Source: CAVTJL01 sp963752325
GTDB lineage: Bacteria > Pseudomonadota > Alphaproteobacteria > Geminicoccales > Geminicoccaceae
Length of the DNA: 64,000 nucleotides
Direction: 5' to 3'
Assembly (NCBI GenBank): GCA_963752325.1
Contig: CAVVXU010000004.1
Location: 186,001 to 250,000 of the forward strand
Positions 40,948 to 48,974 of this stretch are shown here, piece by piece. A model generated the notes under the pieces. That model did not search any database. It had not been told where the DNA came from and saw nothing but the letters and a program-made list of their open reading frames with translations. Made by a program: the position numbers and the translations under genes. Positions within the stretch are counted from its first letter, which is position 1. Each line of letters opens with the position of its first letter.

Positions 40948-42786
40948 CTAGTCCAGCTCGAAGGCGTCCTTGTAGTCGAGCTTCAGGCTCGGATCCTGGT
41001 CCTCCTTCAGGAGGAGGCAGTTGCCGACCACGAGCCGCTCGATCTCCGTCCCCATGAAGCAGCGGAAAGCGTCGGTCGGTGAGCAGACGATGGGCTCGCC
41101 GCGCACGTTGAAGCTGGTGTTGACGAGAACCGGGCAACCGGTGCGCTGCTTGAAGGCCTGAAGCAGCGCGTGGTAGCGCGGGTTGGTGTCCTGATGGACC
41201 GTCTGGACCCTGGCCGAATAGTCGACATGCGTCACGGCCGGAATCTCCGAGCGCACGACGTTGAGCTTGTCGATGCCGAAGAGCGCCTGCTCCTCTGCCG
41301 TCATCGCCCGCCGCCGCCGCTCGACCACGTCCGCCACGAGCAGCATGTAGGGGCTGTCGACGTCCATCTCGAACCAGTCGGCCAGGTCCTCGCGCAGCAC
41401 GGAGGGAGCGAAGGGACGGAAGCTCTCGCGGTACTTGACCTTGAGGTTCAAGAGCTTCTGCATGCTGGCCGAGCGCGGGTCACCAAGGATGGAGCGGCCG
41501 CCCAACGCGCGCGGGCCGAACTCCATGCGTCCCTGCATCCAGCCGACCGCCTTCTCGTCGGCAAGGGCGTCGGCCGTCGCCGTGATCACCTCGTCGTCCT
41601 CGAGGAGGATGTACTTGGCTCCGGCATCCGTGAGCTGGCGCTCGATCTCGGGCTGGCCGAAAGCGGGCCCGAGATAGGCTCCCTTCATCTGATCGCGGTA
41701 TCCGTTGAGCTTGGCCCGCGGTTGGTCCTTGAACTGATGGTACGCCGCGAAGGCCCCGCCGAGCGCGCCCCCCGCGTCGCCGGCGGCGGGCTGGATCCAG
41801 ATCTCGTCGAAGACGCCCTCGCGCAGGAGCTTGCCATTGGCGACGCAGTTCAGCGCCACGCCGCCCGCCAGGCATAGATTGCGCTCGCCCGTCTCCTGGG
41901 CGATGCCACGTGCGAGCCTCAGCACGATCTCCTCGGTCACGGCCTGGACCGACGCCGCCAGATCCATGTGGCGCTGGACGAGCCGCTCGTCGGCCTTGCG
42001 CGGAGGCCCGCCGAAGAGCTCGTGGAACCGCTCACCGGTCATGGTGAGGCCGGTCGCATAGTTGAAATAGCTCTGGTCCAGCCGGAACGAGCCGTCCGGC
42101 TTCAGGTCGACGATATGGTCCAGGATCAGCTGCGCGTATTTGGGCTCGCCATAGGGAGCGAGGCCCATGACCTTGTACTCGCCGGAGTTGACCTTGAAGC
42201 CGGTGTAGTAGGTGAAGGCCGAGTAGAGCAGGCCCAGCGAGTGCGGGAAGTGGATCTCCTTCGTGATCTCGAGACGGTTGCCGTCGCCTCGGCCCACGCT
42301 CGTCGTGCACCACTCGCCCACGCCATCCATGGTCAAGATGGCGGCGCGCTCGAAGGGCGAGGGAAAGAACGCCGAGGCCGCGTGGCTTTGATGATGCTCG
42401 GTGAAGAGCAGCGAGCGGTTCCAGTCCTTGCCACCCGGCAGCTTCTTGAGCTGGTCGCGCAGCATGCTCTTTTGAAAGAGCTTCTCCTTGATCCAGATGG
42501 GCAAGGCCATGCGGAACGACTGGAACCCGCGCGGCGCCGTGGCGAGATAGGTCTCCAGCAGCCGCTCGAACTTGATGAACGGCTTGTCGTAGAACACCAC
42601 GTGATCGATGCCCGTGAGGTCGGTGCCGGCTGCCTCGAGGCAATAGCGTACCGCCTGCTCAGGGAAGCGGGCATCGTGCTTCTTGCGCGTGAAGCGCTCT
42701 TCCTGCGCGGCGGCGACGATCTCGCCGTCACCCACCAAGGCGGCGGCGCTGTCGTGGTAGAAGGCGGAGATGCCGAGAATCCGCAT
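40948..42786 (-). CDS. NodU/CmcH/SxtI-type carbamoyltransferase
   Basis: A 612-residue O-carbamoyltransferase. The N-terminal Kae1-like ATPase domain is MRILGISAFYHDSAAALVGD, then AAAQEERFTRKKHDARFPEQ, FTEHHQSHAASAFFPSPF, and LTMDGVGEWCTT. The C-terminal YrdC-like domain is FGPRALGGRSILGDPRS, then SFRPFAPSVL, VNTSFNVRGEPIVC. All hallmark blocks are intact. It uses carbamoyl phosphate and ATP to transfer a carbamoyl group to an acceptor hydroxyl. It is followed upstream by SxtK- and SxtJ-like genes and an SGNH hydrolase, the same set as beside carbamoyltransferases in saxitoxin and polysaccharide clusters. Confidence 0.93.
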   Translation of the reverse strand: MRILGISAFYHDSAAALVGDGEIVAAAQEERFTRKKHDARFPEQAVRYCLEAAGTDLTGIDHVVFYDKPFIKFERLLETYLATAPRGFQSFRMALPIWIKEKLFQKSMLRDQLKKLPGGKDWNRSLLFTEHHQSHAASAFFPSPFERAAILTMDGVGEWCTTSVGRGDGNRLEITKEIHFPHSLGLLYSAFTYYTGFKVNSGEYKVMGLAPYGEPKYAQLILDHIVDLKPDGSFRLDQSYFNYATGLTMTGERFHELFGGPPRKADERLVQRHMDLAASVQAVTEEIVLRLARGIAQETGERNLCLAGGVALNCVANGKLLREGVFDEIWIQPAAGDAGGALGGAFAAYHQFKDQPRAKLNGYRDQMKGAYLGPAFGQPEIERQLTDAGAKYILLEDDEVITATADALADEKAVGWMQGRMEFGPRALGGRSILGDPRSASMQKLLNLKVKYRESFRPFAPSVLREDLADWFEMDVDSPYMLLVADVVERRRRAMTAEEQALFGIDKLNVVRSEIPAVTHVDYSARVQTVHQDTNPRYHALLQAFKQRTGCPVLVNTSFNVRGEPIVCSPTDAFRCFMGTEIERLVVGNCLLLKEDQDPSLKLDYKDAFELD

Positions 42787-42815
42787 CGGCCTTGGGTCTC
42801 CCGCTGACGTCGTGA

Positions 42816-42965
42816 TCAGAACAGCGTGTAGATGAAGGGGGCCACGGCGCTGCCCTTTGTCAGCACGATGAGCCCCCCGAACACCGCCGTCATCACGAGG
42901 ATCGGCAGCAGCCAGAACTTCTTCCGAGCGCGCATGAAGCGCCAGAGCTCAGTCACGAACTCCAC
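42816..42965 (-). CDS. DUF5989/SxtK-like small membrane protein
   Basis: A 49-residue protein from a GTG at 42965 with GAGGAG 8 nt upstream. It reads EFVTELWRFMRARKKFWLLP, then ILVMTAVFGGLIVLTKGSAV, APFIYTLF: an amphipathic start and one membrane helix. It is almost identical in layout to the DUF5989/SxtK family, which is found beside NodU-type carbamoyltransferases. Exact role unknown. Because of an indel in the preceding gene, the frame is open into that gene's 3' end, producing an apparent fusion (42816-43142). Confidence 0.85.
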   Translation of the reverse strand: MEFVTELWRFMRARKKFWLLPILVMTAVFGGLIVLTKGSAVAPFIYTLF

Positions 42966-42977
42966 GGAGGATCTCCT

Positions 42978-43428
42978 CAGAACTGGTTGATCATCGTGTC
43001 GGGCGCCGGGCCAGGGCGGCTCGCGCTCGATCCAATAGCTCGACGATTGGGGCTCGCGCTTCAGGCGCAGCGGATCGTGGCCTCGAGCCCGCATGAAGAG
43101 GCCGACCGGGAGGATCGTCGTGAAGAAGATCAGGCCCATCACGATGGGGTTGACGACCTTGAAGAGCAGAAGGCCGAGCTTGGTCCAGCCGCGATTGAGG
43201 GCATTGAGCGAGGCCGGCCTCGCAAGCGCGAAGATGACGAGCAGCGCGCCGACGACGAGGAAGACATAGGTCAGCCAGGGGTGCCCTGCATGACCGAGGA
43301 AGATCGCGGATCAGGCCCAGCGCAAAGAGGATGCCGCCGACCGTCAGACCGAAATTGCGGTCGCTCGGGCCGTGCTCGTCGTCCTCATGCGTATAGCTCT
43401 CGTGGAAGTTGCCGCCGCCTTTGGCCAT
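42978..43428 (-). pseudogene. SxtJ-family membrane protein (two frameshifts)
   Basis: ATG 43428 starts MAKGGGNFHESYTHEDDEHG, then PSDRNFGLTVGGILFALGLI, the SxtJ-type beginning. An extra base near 43306 moves to the frame that reads LTYVFLVVGALLVIFALA, then LNRGWTKLGLLLFKVVNPIV and MGLIFFTTILPVGLFMRARG, DPLRLKREPQSSSYWIEREP. A further extra base near 43005 prevents the expected end PDTMINQF-stop at 42978-42980. Three membrane helices are expected. SxtJ proteins accompany carbamoyltransferases, function unknown. Full coding content is present apart from the indels. Confidence 0.75.
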
Positions 43429-43477
43429 GGATCAGCTCCGCTCGCTGAAGCAGGTCCGGCGCGGGCCGTCCCGCGCG

Positions 43478-44725
43478 TCAGGAGCCATTGTCGCCCTCGA
43501 TCTGACGCAGCTCATGCGCCTGAAGATATGCCGTCACGGCCTCTGCGATCACCTTGCTGCCCCGAGCGTTCGGATGCCCGTCGATATCGAAATAGAGGGG
43601 CTTGCTACCCTCTACGGAGGCGGCCGCCCGCAGCGGCTCGGTGAGATCGAGGTAGGGGATGGCGAGCTTGCCGAACGCATCGGCGAAGGGCTCGGTCTCG
43701 CGGGGCACGGGCTTGTGGGCCAGCGGCAGGTAGACATGCTCCTTGGTCGGCATCAGGAGGACGAGAAAGCCGCTCCCCTGCTGACGAGCGATGTCCCGGA
43801 CTTTCGCCACCGTGTCAACGGTCAAGCGGAAGTAGGGGTTGCTCGGGTCGAGAGCCTTGGCCAGCCGCTCGGCGATCCCCGGCGCCAGCTCGAGCTTCCC
43901 GCCGTCCTTGAAGGACAGGGTCTCACCCGCGAAGTCGGGATTCCTGATATCCTTCACCGCCTCGCGCAGCACGGCGAAGAGATAGCTGTGACTGAGGATG
44001 GACCTGAGCGAGAAGGCGCTGGCCTCGTCGTCCTCGCCGCCGTTCATGCGCCAGTCGATGAAGCTGTCCTTGCGCGGCGAGTCGGCCCATGTCTGGAAGA
44101 CCTGCGCATCCTGGACGTCGTTGCCTGTGAAGAGCATGAGGATCACCAGCCGGGGACGCTCGGGCACGCCGAAGCGCTGGTAGATGTGGAGATATTGCTG
44201 CGGCGCTGCGCCCGTCATGCCGAGGTTGAGGATGGAAGTGTCGGGCAGCGCCTTGGCGACGAGGCTCGTCCAGGATTGATCCCGCTTGAGCCCGTAGCCG
44301 AAAACCATCGAATCGCCGAGGACGACGATGCCGACCTTGGGCGGCCAGGGCGAGTTGTTCCGGAAGCCGTGGTCGTCGGTCGTGAAGGTGAAGTGGATGT
44401 CGCCGCGATCGATCGTCGAGGTCGTGTTTGGCCGGTAGAGAAAGCCGATCTCGGGATCGGCCACGACCATTTTCGTGCCACGCTCCCGCTCGTCCTTGAG
44501 GATGGCAGCCCAGTGGACGCGTAGCGCGGCCTCCTCCGTCAGAAGCTGAGGAAAGGCGCGTAGCGTCAGCTCACCCAGCACAACGAAGACGACGCAGCTG
44601 CAGCCGAGCAGGACCAGGTTGAGCAGGGCAGCTGTCAGCCGGGAGCGGCGCGGCTTGCCCGACACCGCAGCATGGCTCTCGGTCGCCGGGCCGAGTTTGT
44701 TCTTGCCCTTCCTTGCCTGGCTCAC
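43478..44725 (-). CDS. SGNH/GDSL hydrolase, membrane-anchored
   Basis: A 415-residue protein with one N-terminal membrane anchor (31-51, TAALLNLVLLGCSCVVFVVL) and an extracytoplasmic SGNH domain. The nucleophile Ser139 is in VVLGDSMVFGYG (block I), the block II Gly in LNLGMTGAAP, block III is LFTGNDVQD, and block V with the Asp-x-x-His dyad is YFDIDGHPNARG. It likely acts as an acyl or carbamoyl esterase/transferase on an exported glycan. It begins the four-gene carbamoyltransferase cassette. Confidence 0.9.
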   Translation of the reverse strand: MSQARKGKNKLGPATESHAAVSGKPRRSRLTAALLNLVLLGCSCVVFVVLGELTLRAFPQLLTEEAALRVHWAAILKDERERGTKMVVADPEIGFLYRPNTTSTIDRGDIHFTFTTDDHGFRNNSPWPPKVGIVVLGDSMVFGYGLKRDQSWTSLVAKALPDTSILNLGMTGAAPQQYLHIYQRFGVPERPRLVILMLFTGNDVQDAQVFQTWADSPRKDSFIDWRMNGGEDDEASAFSLRSILSHSYLFAVLREAVKDIRNPDFAGETLSFKDGGKLELAPGIAERLAKALDPSNPYFRLTVDTVAKVRDIARQQGSGFLVLLMPTKEHVYLPLAHKPVPRETEPFADAFGKLAIPYLDLTEPLRAAASVEGSKPLYFDIDGHPNARGSKVIAEAVTAYLQAHELRQIEGDNGS

Positions 44726-45054
44726 GCGTTACCACCTCGTCTGGCAAAAACAGGCACGCCGATCGGGGATCGCCCTCGACCGGCGTATCGACTTGTTCAG
44801 CGTACCGCCCGGGCGGCAGTTGCTGCCGCCTCCGTCTCCGGAACCGAATACCAACCCCAATGTGGCATCTACGATCCCGTCCCCCATTTACCACGGTGCC
44901 GGGAGCCTACCAAGATACGACCTCAAGAGGAAACGCAATGGAGAGTAGGCAACGCGTAGTGTCTGGCGGGTCAGGCTGAGGCGGGCCTTCTCGACAGAGC
45001 CTTCGACAATGGTAGAGACATGCTAGATAATCTCTAGACGGCTAGAATGGGGAA
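44726..45054. other. Gap between divergent genes
   Basis: 329 bp without recognisable gene. An inverted TAGAGA/TCTCTA repeat lies near 45013-45036, close before the methyltransferase start, and may be part of its promoter region. Confidence 0.35.
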
Positions 45055-45835
45055 TGGCAACGCATGACGCTTCAACTGGTCGCCTGACCAATATGCCCGG
45101 CATCGGCTGCCCAGGCTCCGGCCCGGTCTGGATCTGATCGCGCGCATCGAGCGTGACGACATCCGCTCCATCGTCGATCTCGGCTGTGGTGATGGCGCGC
45201 TGCTGCCGTTCCTGCGCCGCCGCTGGCCGGCGGCCGTGCTGACCGGCGTCGACCTGTCGCCCACGATGCTGGAGGCGGCACGCGCCGTCGATCCGGCGAT
45301 CGGCCTTGTCCAGGCCGACGCGGCGAGCTGGCGGCCGCCGGCTCCGGTGGATCTGATCTTCTCGAACGCGGCCCTCCACTGGGTGCCGGGCCACGACCGG
45401 CTGCTGCCGGAGCTGCTTGCGAGCTGCGGTGTGCTCGCCATCCAGATGCCGCACAATGAGGAGGCGCCCTCGCATCGACTGCTGTGCGAGCTTGCGAGCG
45501 AGTCGCCCTGGGCGGGCCGGCTCGGTCCGAGCGTCCTCGAGCGCCCCGTCCTGGATGCCCAGGCCTATCTGCGGCTGCTGGAGCCCCTGGCCGCGAGGGT
45601 GGATGTCTGGGAGACCATCTACTACCAGCGCCTGACGGGCCCCGACCCCGTGCTCGAATGGGTGCGTGGCACCACCCTGCTGCCGATCTATCAGGCCCTT
45701 GGCGGGCGCGACGCGGAGGCGGCCCGGGCATTCGAGGGTGTCTACGCGGCGCGTCTCAGGGCCGCCTACGCGCCCGACCAGGACGGCATCACCCTCTTTC
45801 CCTTCCGGAGGCTGTTTTTGACCGCCGAGCGCTGA
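45055..45835 (+). CDS. Trans-aconitate-2-methyltransferase-like SAM methyltransferase (5' frameshift)
   Basis: About 260 residues when corrected. ATG 45055 gives MATHDA; a one-base deletion near 45071 is needed to join the frame WSPDQYARHRLPRLRPGLDL, then IARIERDDIRSIVDLGCGDG (SAM-binding motif I), TGVDLSPTMLEAARA and ADAASWRPPAPVDLIFSNAA, LHWVPGHDRLL. These match the Tam family (usual start WSPxQYxxFxxxRxRPxxDLLxRI). The C-terminal ETIYYQRLTGPDPVLEWVRG, then TTLLPIY, is also typical. It methylates trans-aconitate in known members. The downstream portion is open from 45236 (GTG). Convergent with cobO. Confidence 0.8.
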
Positions 45836-45844
45836 GAGTCCGCC

Positions 45845-46450
45845 TCAGAACTCCACGCCGAGCTGGCCCTTCACGCCTTCGCGGAAGGGATGCTTCACGA
45901 GGGTCATCTCGGTCACGAGGTCGGCCATCTCGACCAGCTCGGGCTTGGCGTTGCGGCCCGTCACGACGACGTGGAGCGACGGGCGCTTGGCGCGGAGCGC
46001 GTCCAGCACCCGGGCGAGCGGGAGGTAGTCGTAGCGCAGCACGATGTTGAGCTCGTCCAGGATCACGAGATGCAGCTCGGGGTCCTGGAGCATCTGCTCG
46101 GCCTCGGCGAAGGCCGCCTCGGCGGCGGCCACGTCGCGACCCCGGTCCTGCGTCTCCCAGGTGAAGCCCTCGCCCATCACCTTGAACGTCACGAGGTCGG
46201 GAAAGCGCTGCAGGAACTGCCGCTCGCCCGTATCGCGCCGGCCCTTCACGAACTGGACGACGCCGATCTTCAGCCCGTGGCCGAGGCAGCGCATCGCCAG
46301 GCCCCAGGCAGCGGTGCTCTTGCCCTTGCCCTTGCCGGTGTGGACGATGACGAGGCCCTTCTCCTTCGTCTTCGAGGCGTAGAGCCGGTCCTTCGCGGCC
46401 TTGATCCGAGCCATCTTCGCGTGATGCTCGGCGTCGGTGTCCGTGATCAA
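45845..46450 (-). CDS. cobO: Cob(I)yrinic acid a,c-diamide adenosyltransferase (CobO type)
   Basis: A 201-residue enzyme that adenosylates cobalt in adenosylcobalamin synthesis. Walker A is in VIVHTGKGKGKSTAAWGLAM; IGVVQFVKGRRDTGERQFLQ, LVILDELNIVLRYDYL and VVVTGRNAKPELVEMADLVT are CobA/CobO blocks. The start is a TTG at 46450 (upstream AGGAGG at 6-7 nt), overlapping the preceding lipoprotein stop (TTGA). No ATG precedes the conserved start TDTDAEHHAKMARIK in the right position. No other cobalamin gene is in the window and no cobalamin riboswitch is seen. Confidence 0.92.
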   Translation of the reverse strand: MITDTDAEHHAKMARIKAAKDRLYASKTKEKGLVIVHTGKGKGKSTAAWGLAMRCLGHGLKIGVVQFVKGRRDTGERQFLQRFPDLVTFKVMGEGFTWETQDRGRDVAAAEAAFAEAEQMLQDPELHLVILDELNIVLRYDYLPLARVLDALRAKRPSLHVVVTGRNAKPELVEMADLVTEMTLVKHPFREGVKGQLGVEF

Positions 46451-46692
46451 TCCTGTCCTCCTGCTGGCGCGGCGCAGTCCGCTTCCTCGCGTCGCATCGT
46501 GAAGCCTCCGCCGGCCCGCCGATAGAAGATCGTCTGGACGGCGGAGCCGGAGCCGGCATTGGGCTGGAACAGGGCGCATCCCGAAGCGTCCGTGCCGATC
46601 GGCTCCATCACGACGCCCGGCATCGGCTCTGCCGGGTCCCGGGCCTGGCAGGCCGCGATCAGAAGCAGCGCGACGGGGAGCAGCCTGCTCAA
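46447..46692 (-). CDS. Small putative lipoprotein upstream of cobO
   Basis: An 81-residue protein from a likely TTG start at 46692 (MSRLLPVALLLIAACQARDP with lipobox LIAAC; AGGGA upstream). Upstream in-frame ATGs, up to 46785, would give an overlong leader. The remainder (VVMEPIGTDASGCALFQPNA, TIFYRRAGGGFTMRREEADC) has two Cys and no recognised family. Its stop overlaps the cobO start, so the two are translationally coupled. No functional link known. Confidence 0.55.
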   Translation of the reverse strand: MSRLLPVALLLIAACQARDPAEPMPGVVMEPIGTDASGCALFQPNAGSGSAVQTIFYRRAGGGFTMRREEADCAAPAGGQD

Positions 46693-47003
46693 CGTCCCTG
46701 ACCTAATCGTTTCGGGTCCTCCCGTGGCAAGGAGCGGGACCTTAGAAAGGGCCATGGCGGCGGACAAGGCCGTTTCTTGATCCAAACTCTCAACTGTAAG
46801 ATGGAACCTGTTGCTCGGTCGACCTTAAGAAGGCACCTTCAGATATAAAGAAAAATCGTTTGAAATTAGTATGTTAGTTGCATAAGGTAGCTCTCAACCA
46901 AGGGTCGTTGCCTTCCAGGGTGGCAGCGGTCCGGTGTGGGCCCATCCATCGTCATGCGGCTTGGCGAGCCGGCGCGAAAGCCGGCCGTGGAGGGCACCGC
47001 ACC
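46693..47003. other. Upstream region of second RTX gene
   Basis: 311 bp including a conspicuous AT-rich segment (46830-46885) unlike the GC-rich surroundings. No gene is supported here. Confidence 0.45.
46860..46888 (+). promoter_or_regulatory. Weak candidate sigma-70-like promoter
   Basis: TTGAAA (46860-46865) and TAAGGT (46883-46888) are separated by 17 bp within the AT-rich segment 116 bp before the RTX gene start. The -35 match is good and the -10 match poor, so this is a weak suggestion. Confidence 0.25.
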
Positions 47004-48923
47004 ATGACGACCGGATCGCTTTCGAGATCGCCAGCTCCTAGTTCGGCCCTTCCGGGCCTTCTGGCCGGCCGCGACCCAGCGGCCGCCGCCGCACGCCAGC
47101 CGCCACCGGCGCGTCGGAATGACGCCTTGATGATGACCGGGCCACTGACCGCCACCTTCGTCGGCCTGCTCGTCGTTCATGCGTTGGGCATGTCGGGCGC
47201 CGCCGAGGCCGCGACCACCCACGGCGCGCCCGCCGGCGACGGCACGCAGCCTTCCCCGATCACGGACCCTTCCGAAGGCGGCGCCATGCCCGTCATTGCC
47301 CCCTCCGGCGGGGTGGGGGCTGCCGTTGCTGCGGGCTCGGTGCTGGTGGCGGGCTCGCTGATCGATGCCGGCGCATTGACCAGCCTCTCGGGCGGGGTCC
47401 ATTTCGGCGATGGCTACACGGGCCCGTCGCTGACGGCCATTGCCGGCCCGGATGTCGGGCAGCCTGTTCAGGCGGCATCGGCTGCGGCGGCGCCGGTCAC
47501 GATCAATCTCGGCGGCATGGGATCGATCAAGTTCCCGACGGTGGGCTCGCCGGGAAGCAGCGAGCCGGATCACGGGACCATCGGCGGCACGCAGCAGGGT
47601 ACCGACGGCAACGACGTGCTGACCGGCACCGACAACAACGACACGATCAGCGGCGGCGGCGGCGATGACGTCATCCACGGTGGAGGTGGTGACGACCTGC
47701 TCTCGGGCGATGCCGGCAACGACCAGGTCTATGGCGACGCGGGCAACGACACGTTGGCCGGCGGCTCGGGTGACGATCTGCTCGACGGTGGGTCGGGCAA
47801 CGACACCGCGGACGGCGGCTCGGGCAACGACGTCCTGCTGGGCGGCACGGGCAACGACACGCTGGATGGCGGCTCCGGCAACGACACGCTGGACGGCCAG
47901 AGCGGCGAGAACGAGCTCTCGGGCGGCACGGGCGACGATACGCTCGTCGTCCACAGCATCCACGATCTGGCGCTCGAGACTCCCTACGGCCAGGATGGCG
48001 GTGGTGTCGACACGATCGTCGTGACCGACGACTATGCCGCCAGCCTGAAGCACGAGCTGCCGAAGCTGGCACCGCACGGGCTCGCGACCTTCGCGCTGGG
48101 CCAGACGCTGGGCGACCCGCTCCCCGACGGGGTGAATGCCTACCGCCAGCAGGTCCAGCCCGACATCGAGAACATCCGGCTCGAGGGCACGGCGGCGCAC
48201 GACGTGGTCGGCGACGACCGTGCCAACGTCATCATCGGCAACGACGGCGACAACATGCTCTTCGGCGGGGGTGGCGACGACCATCTCGAGGGTGGCGCCG
48301 GCAATGACCATCTCGAGGGAGGGGCGGGCGACGATTGGCTCAGCGGCGGCTCCGGCGAGGATTTCCTCTATGGCGGGGCCGGCGACGACATCTTCATGAT
48401 CGGGCTCCACGAGAGCGGCTCGGACACCATCTTCGATCACGAGGGCGTGAACATGCTGCGCGTCGATGCCGGCGACGGTGATCTCCTGGCGGCGCATCTC
48501 GACGGCGGCGATCTCGTCCTCACCGACAATGGCAGCGAGGTCGCCGTCATCAAGGACTACGCCGGGAATCCGGAGGCCTTCTCGGGCGTCGATACGGGCC
48601 ACGGCGTCACGAGCTTCGACGACCTGCTGACGCCGCCCGTGGCGGAGGCCCCGGCGGATATCTTGAGCGCCTTCATGGACACGACCGGCACGACGTCGGC
48701 CGCGCAGGCGGCAGCGACCGCGTCGTCGGCGTCGGCCGACGCGGTCTCCAGCGCGGTCTCGACCGTGGAGCCGGCGGGAGCCGGCGACGCCGCCTTCATG
48801 ACCGCCCACGATCTCTGGCTGCCGTCCAGCGCGGCGGATCTGGTCATCGTCGAGGACCCGGCGCCCAAGAGCGCGGAGGCGACGCAGGACGACGCGCACC
48901 ATGCCCACAAGGCAGTGGTCTGA
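47004..48923 (+). CDS. RTX/hemolysin-type calcium-binding protein
   Basis: A 639-residue protein. After a short Ala/Pro/Arg-rich start comes a hydrophobic segment (44-64, MTGPLTATFVGLLVVHALGM) and a second one (about 108-130, VGAAVAAGSVLVAGSLIDAG). Two blocks of canonical nonapeptides (GGxGxDxLx) follow: GDDLLSGDAGNDQVYGDAGN and many others, and GGGGDDHLEGGAGNDHLEGG, then DDWLSGGSGEDFLYGGAGDD. The first has about a dozen repeats, the second about six. The C-terminus is Ala/Ser-rich and ends DDAHHAHKAVV, not a standard RTX secretion signal. Calcium-dependent folding outside the cell is expected. GGAGGG lies 9 nt before ATG 47004. Confidence 0.8.
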   Translation: MTTGSLSRSPAPSSALPGLLAGRDPAAAAARQPPPARRNDALMMTGPLTATFVGLLVVHALGMSGAAEAATTHGAPAGDGTQPSPITDPSEGGAMPVIAPSGGVGAAVAAGSVLVAGSLIDAGALTSLSGGVHFGDGYTGPSLTAIAGPDVGQPVQAASAAAAPVTINLGGMGSIKFPTVGSPGSSEPDHGTIGGTQQGTDGNDVLTGTDNNDTISGGGGDDVIHGGGGDDLLSGDAGNDQVYGDAGNDTLAGGSGDDLLDGGSGNDTADGGSGNDVLLGGTGNDTLDGGSGNDTLDGQSGENELSGGTGDDTLVVHSIHDLALETPYGQDGGGVDTIVVTDDYAASLKHELPKLAPHGLATFALGQTLGDPLPDGVNAYRQQVQPDIENIRLEGTAAHDVVGDDRANVIIGNDGDNMLFGGGGDDHLEGGAGNDHLEGGAGDDWLSGGSGEDFLYGGAGDDIFMIGLHESGSDTIFDHEGVNMLRVDAGDGDLLAAHLDGGDLVLTDNGSEVAVIKDYAGNPEAFSGVDTGHGVTSFDDLLTPPVAEAPADILSAFMDTTGTTSAAQAAATASSASADAVSSAVSTVEPAGAGDAAFMTAHDLWLPSSAADLVIVEDPAPKSAEATQDDAHHAHKAVV

Positions 48924-48974
48924 GGACGCGTGTCGGCGCGACCGGGCTCGGCCGGCCCTCCGGCGTCGGAGGCC

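Noticed and set aside
46451..46700. Cobalamin riboswitch upstream of cobO
   Set aside because: Looked for the B12-box and the usual structured leader; instead a small lipoprotein gene overlaps cobO directly.
46866..48908. 680-codon open frame antisense to the second RTX gene
   Set aside because: Its Ala/Val/Arg repeats mirror the RTX nonapeptide codons read on the other strand.
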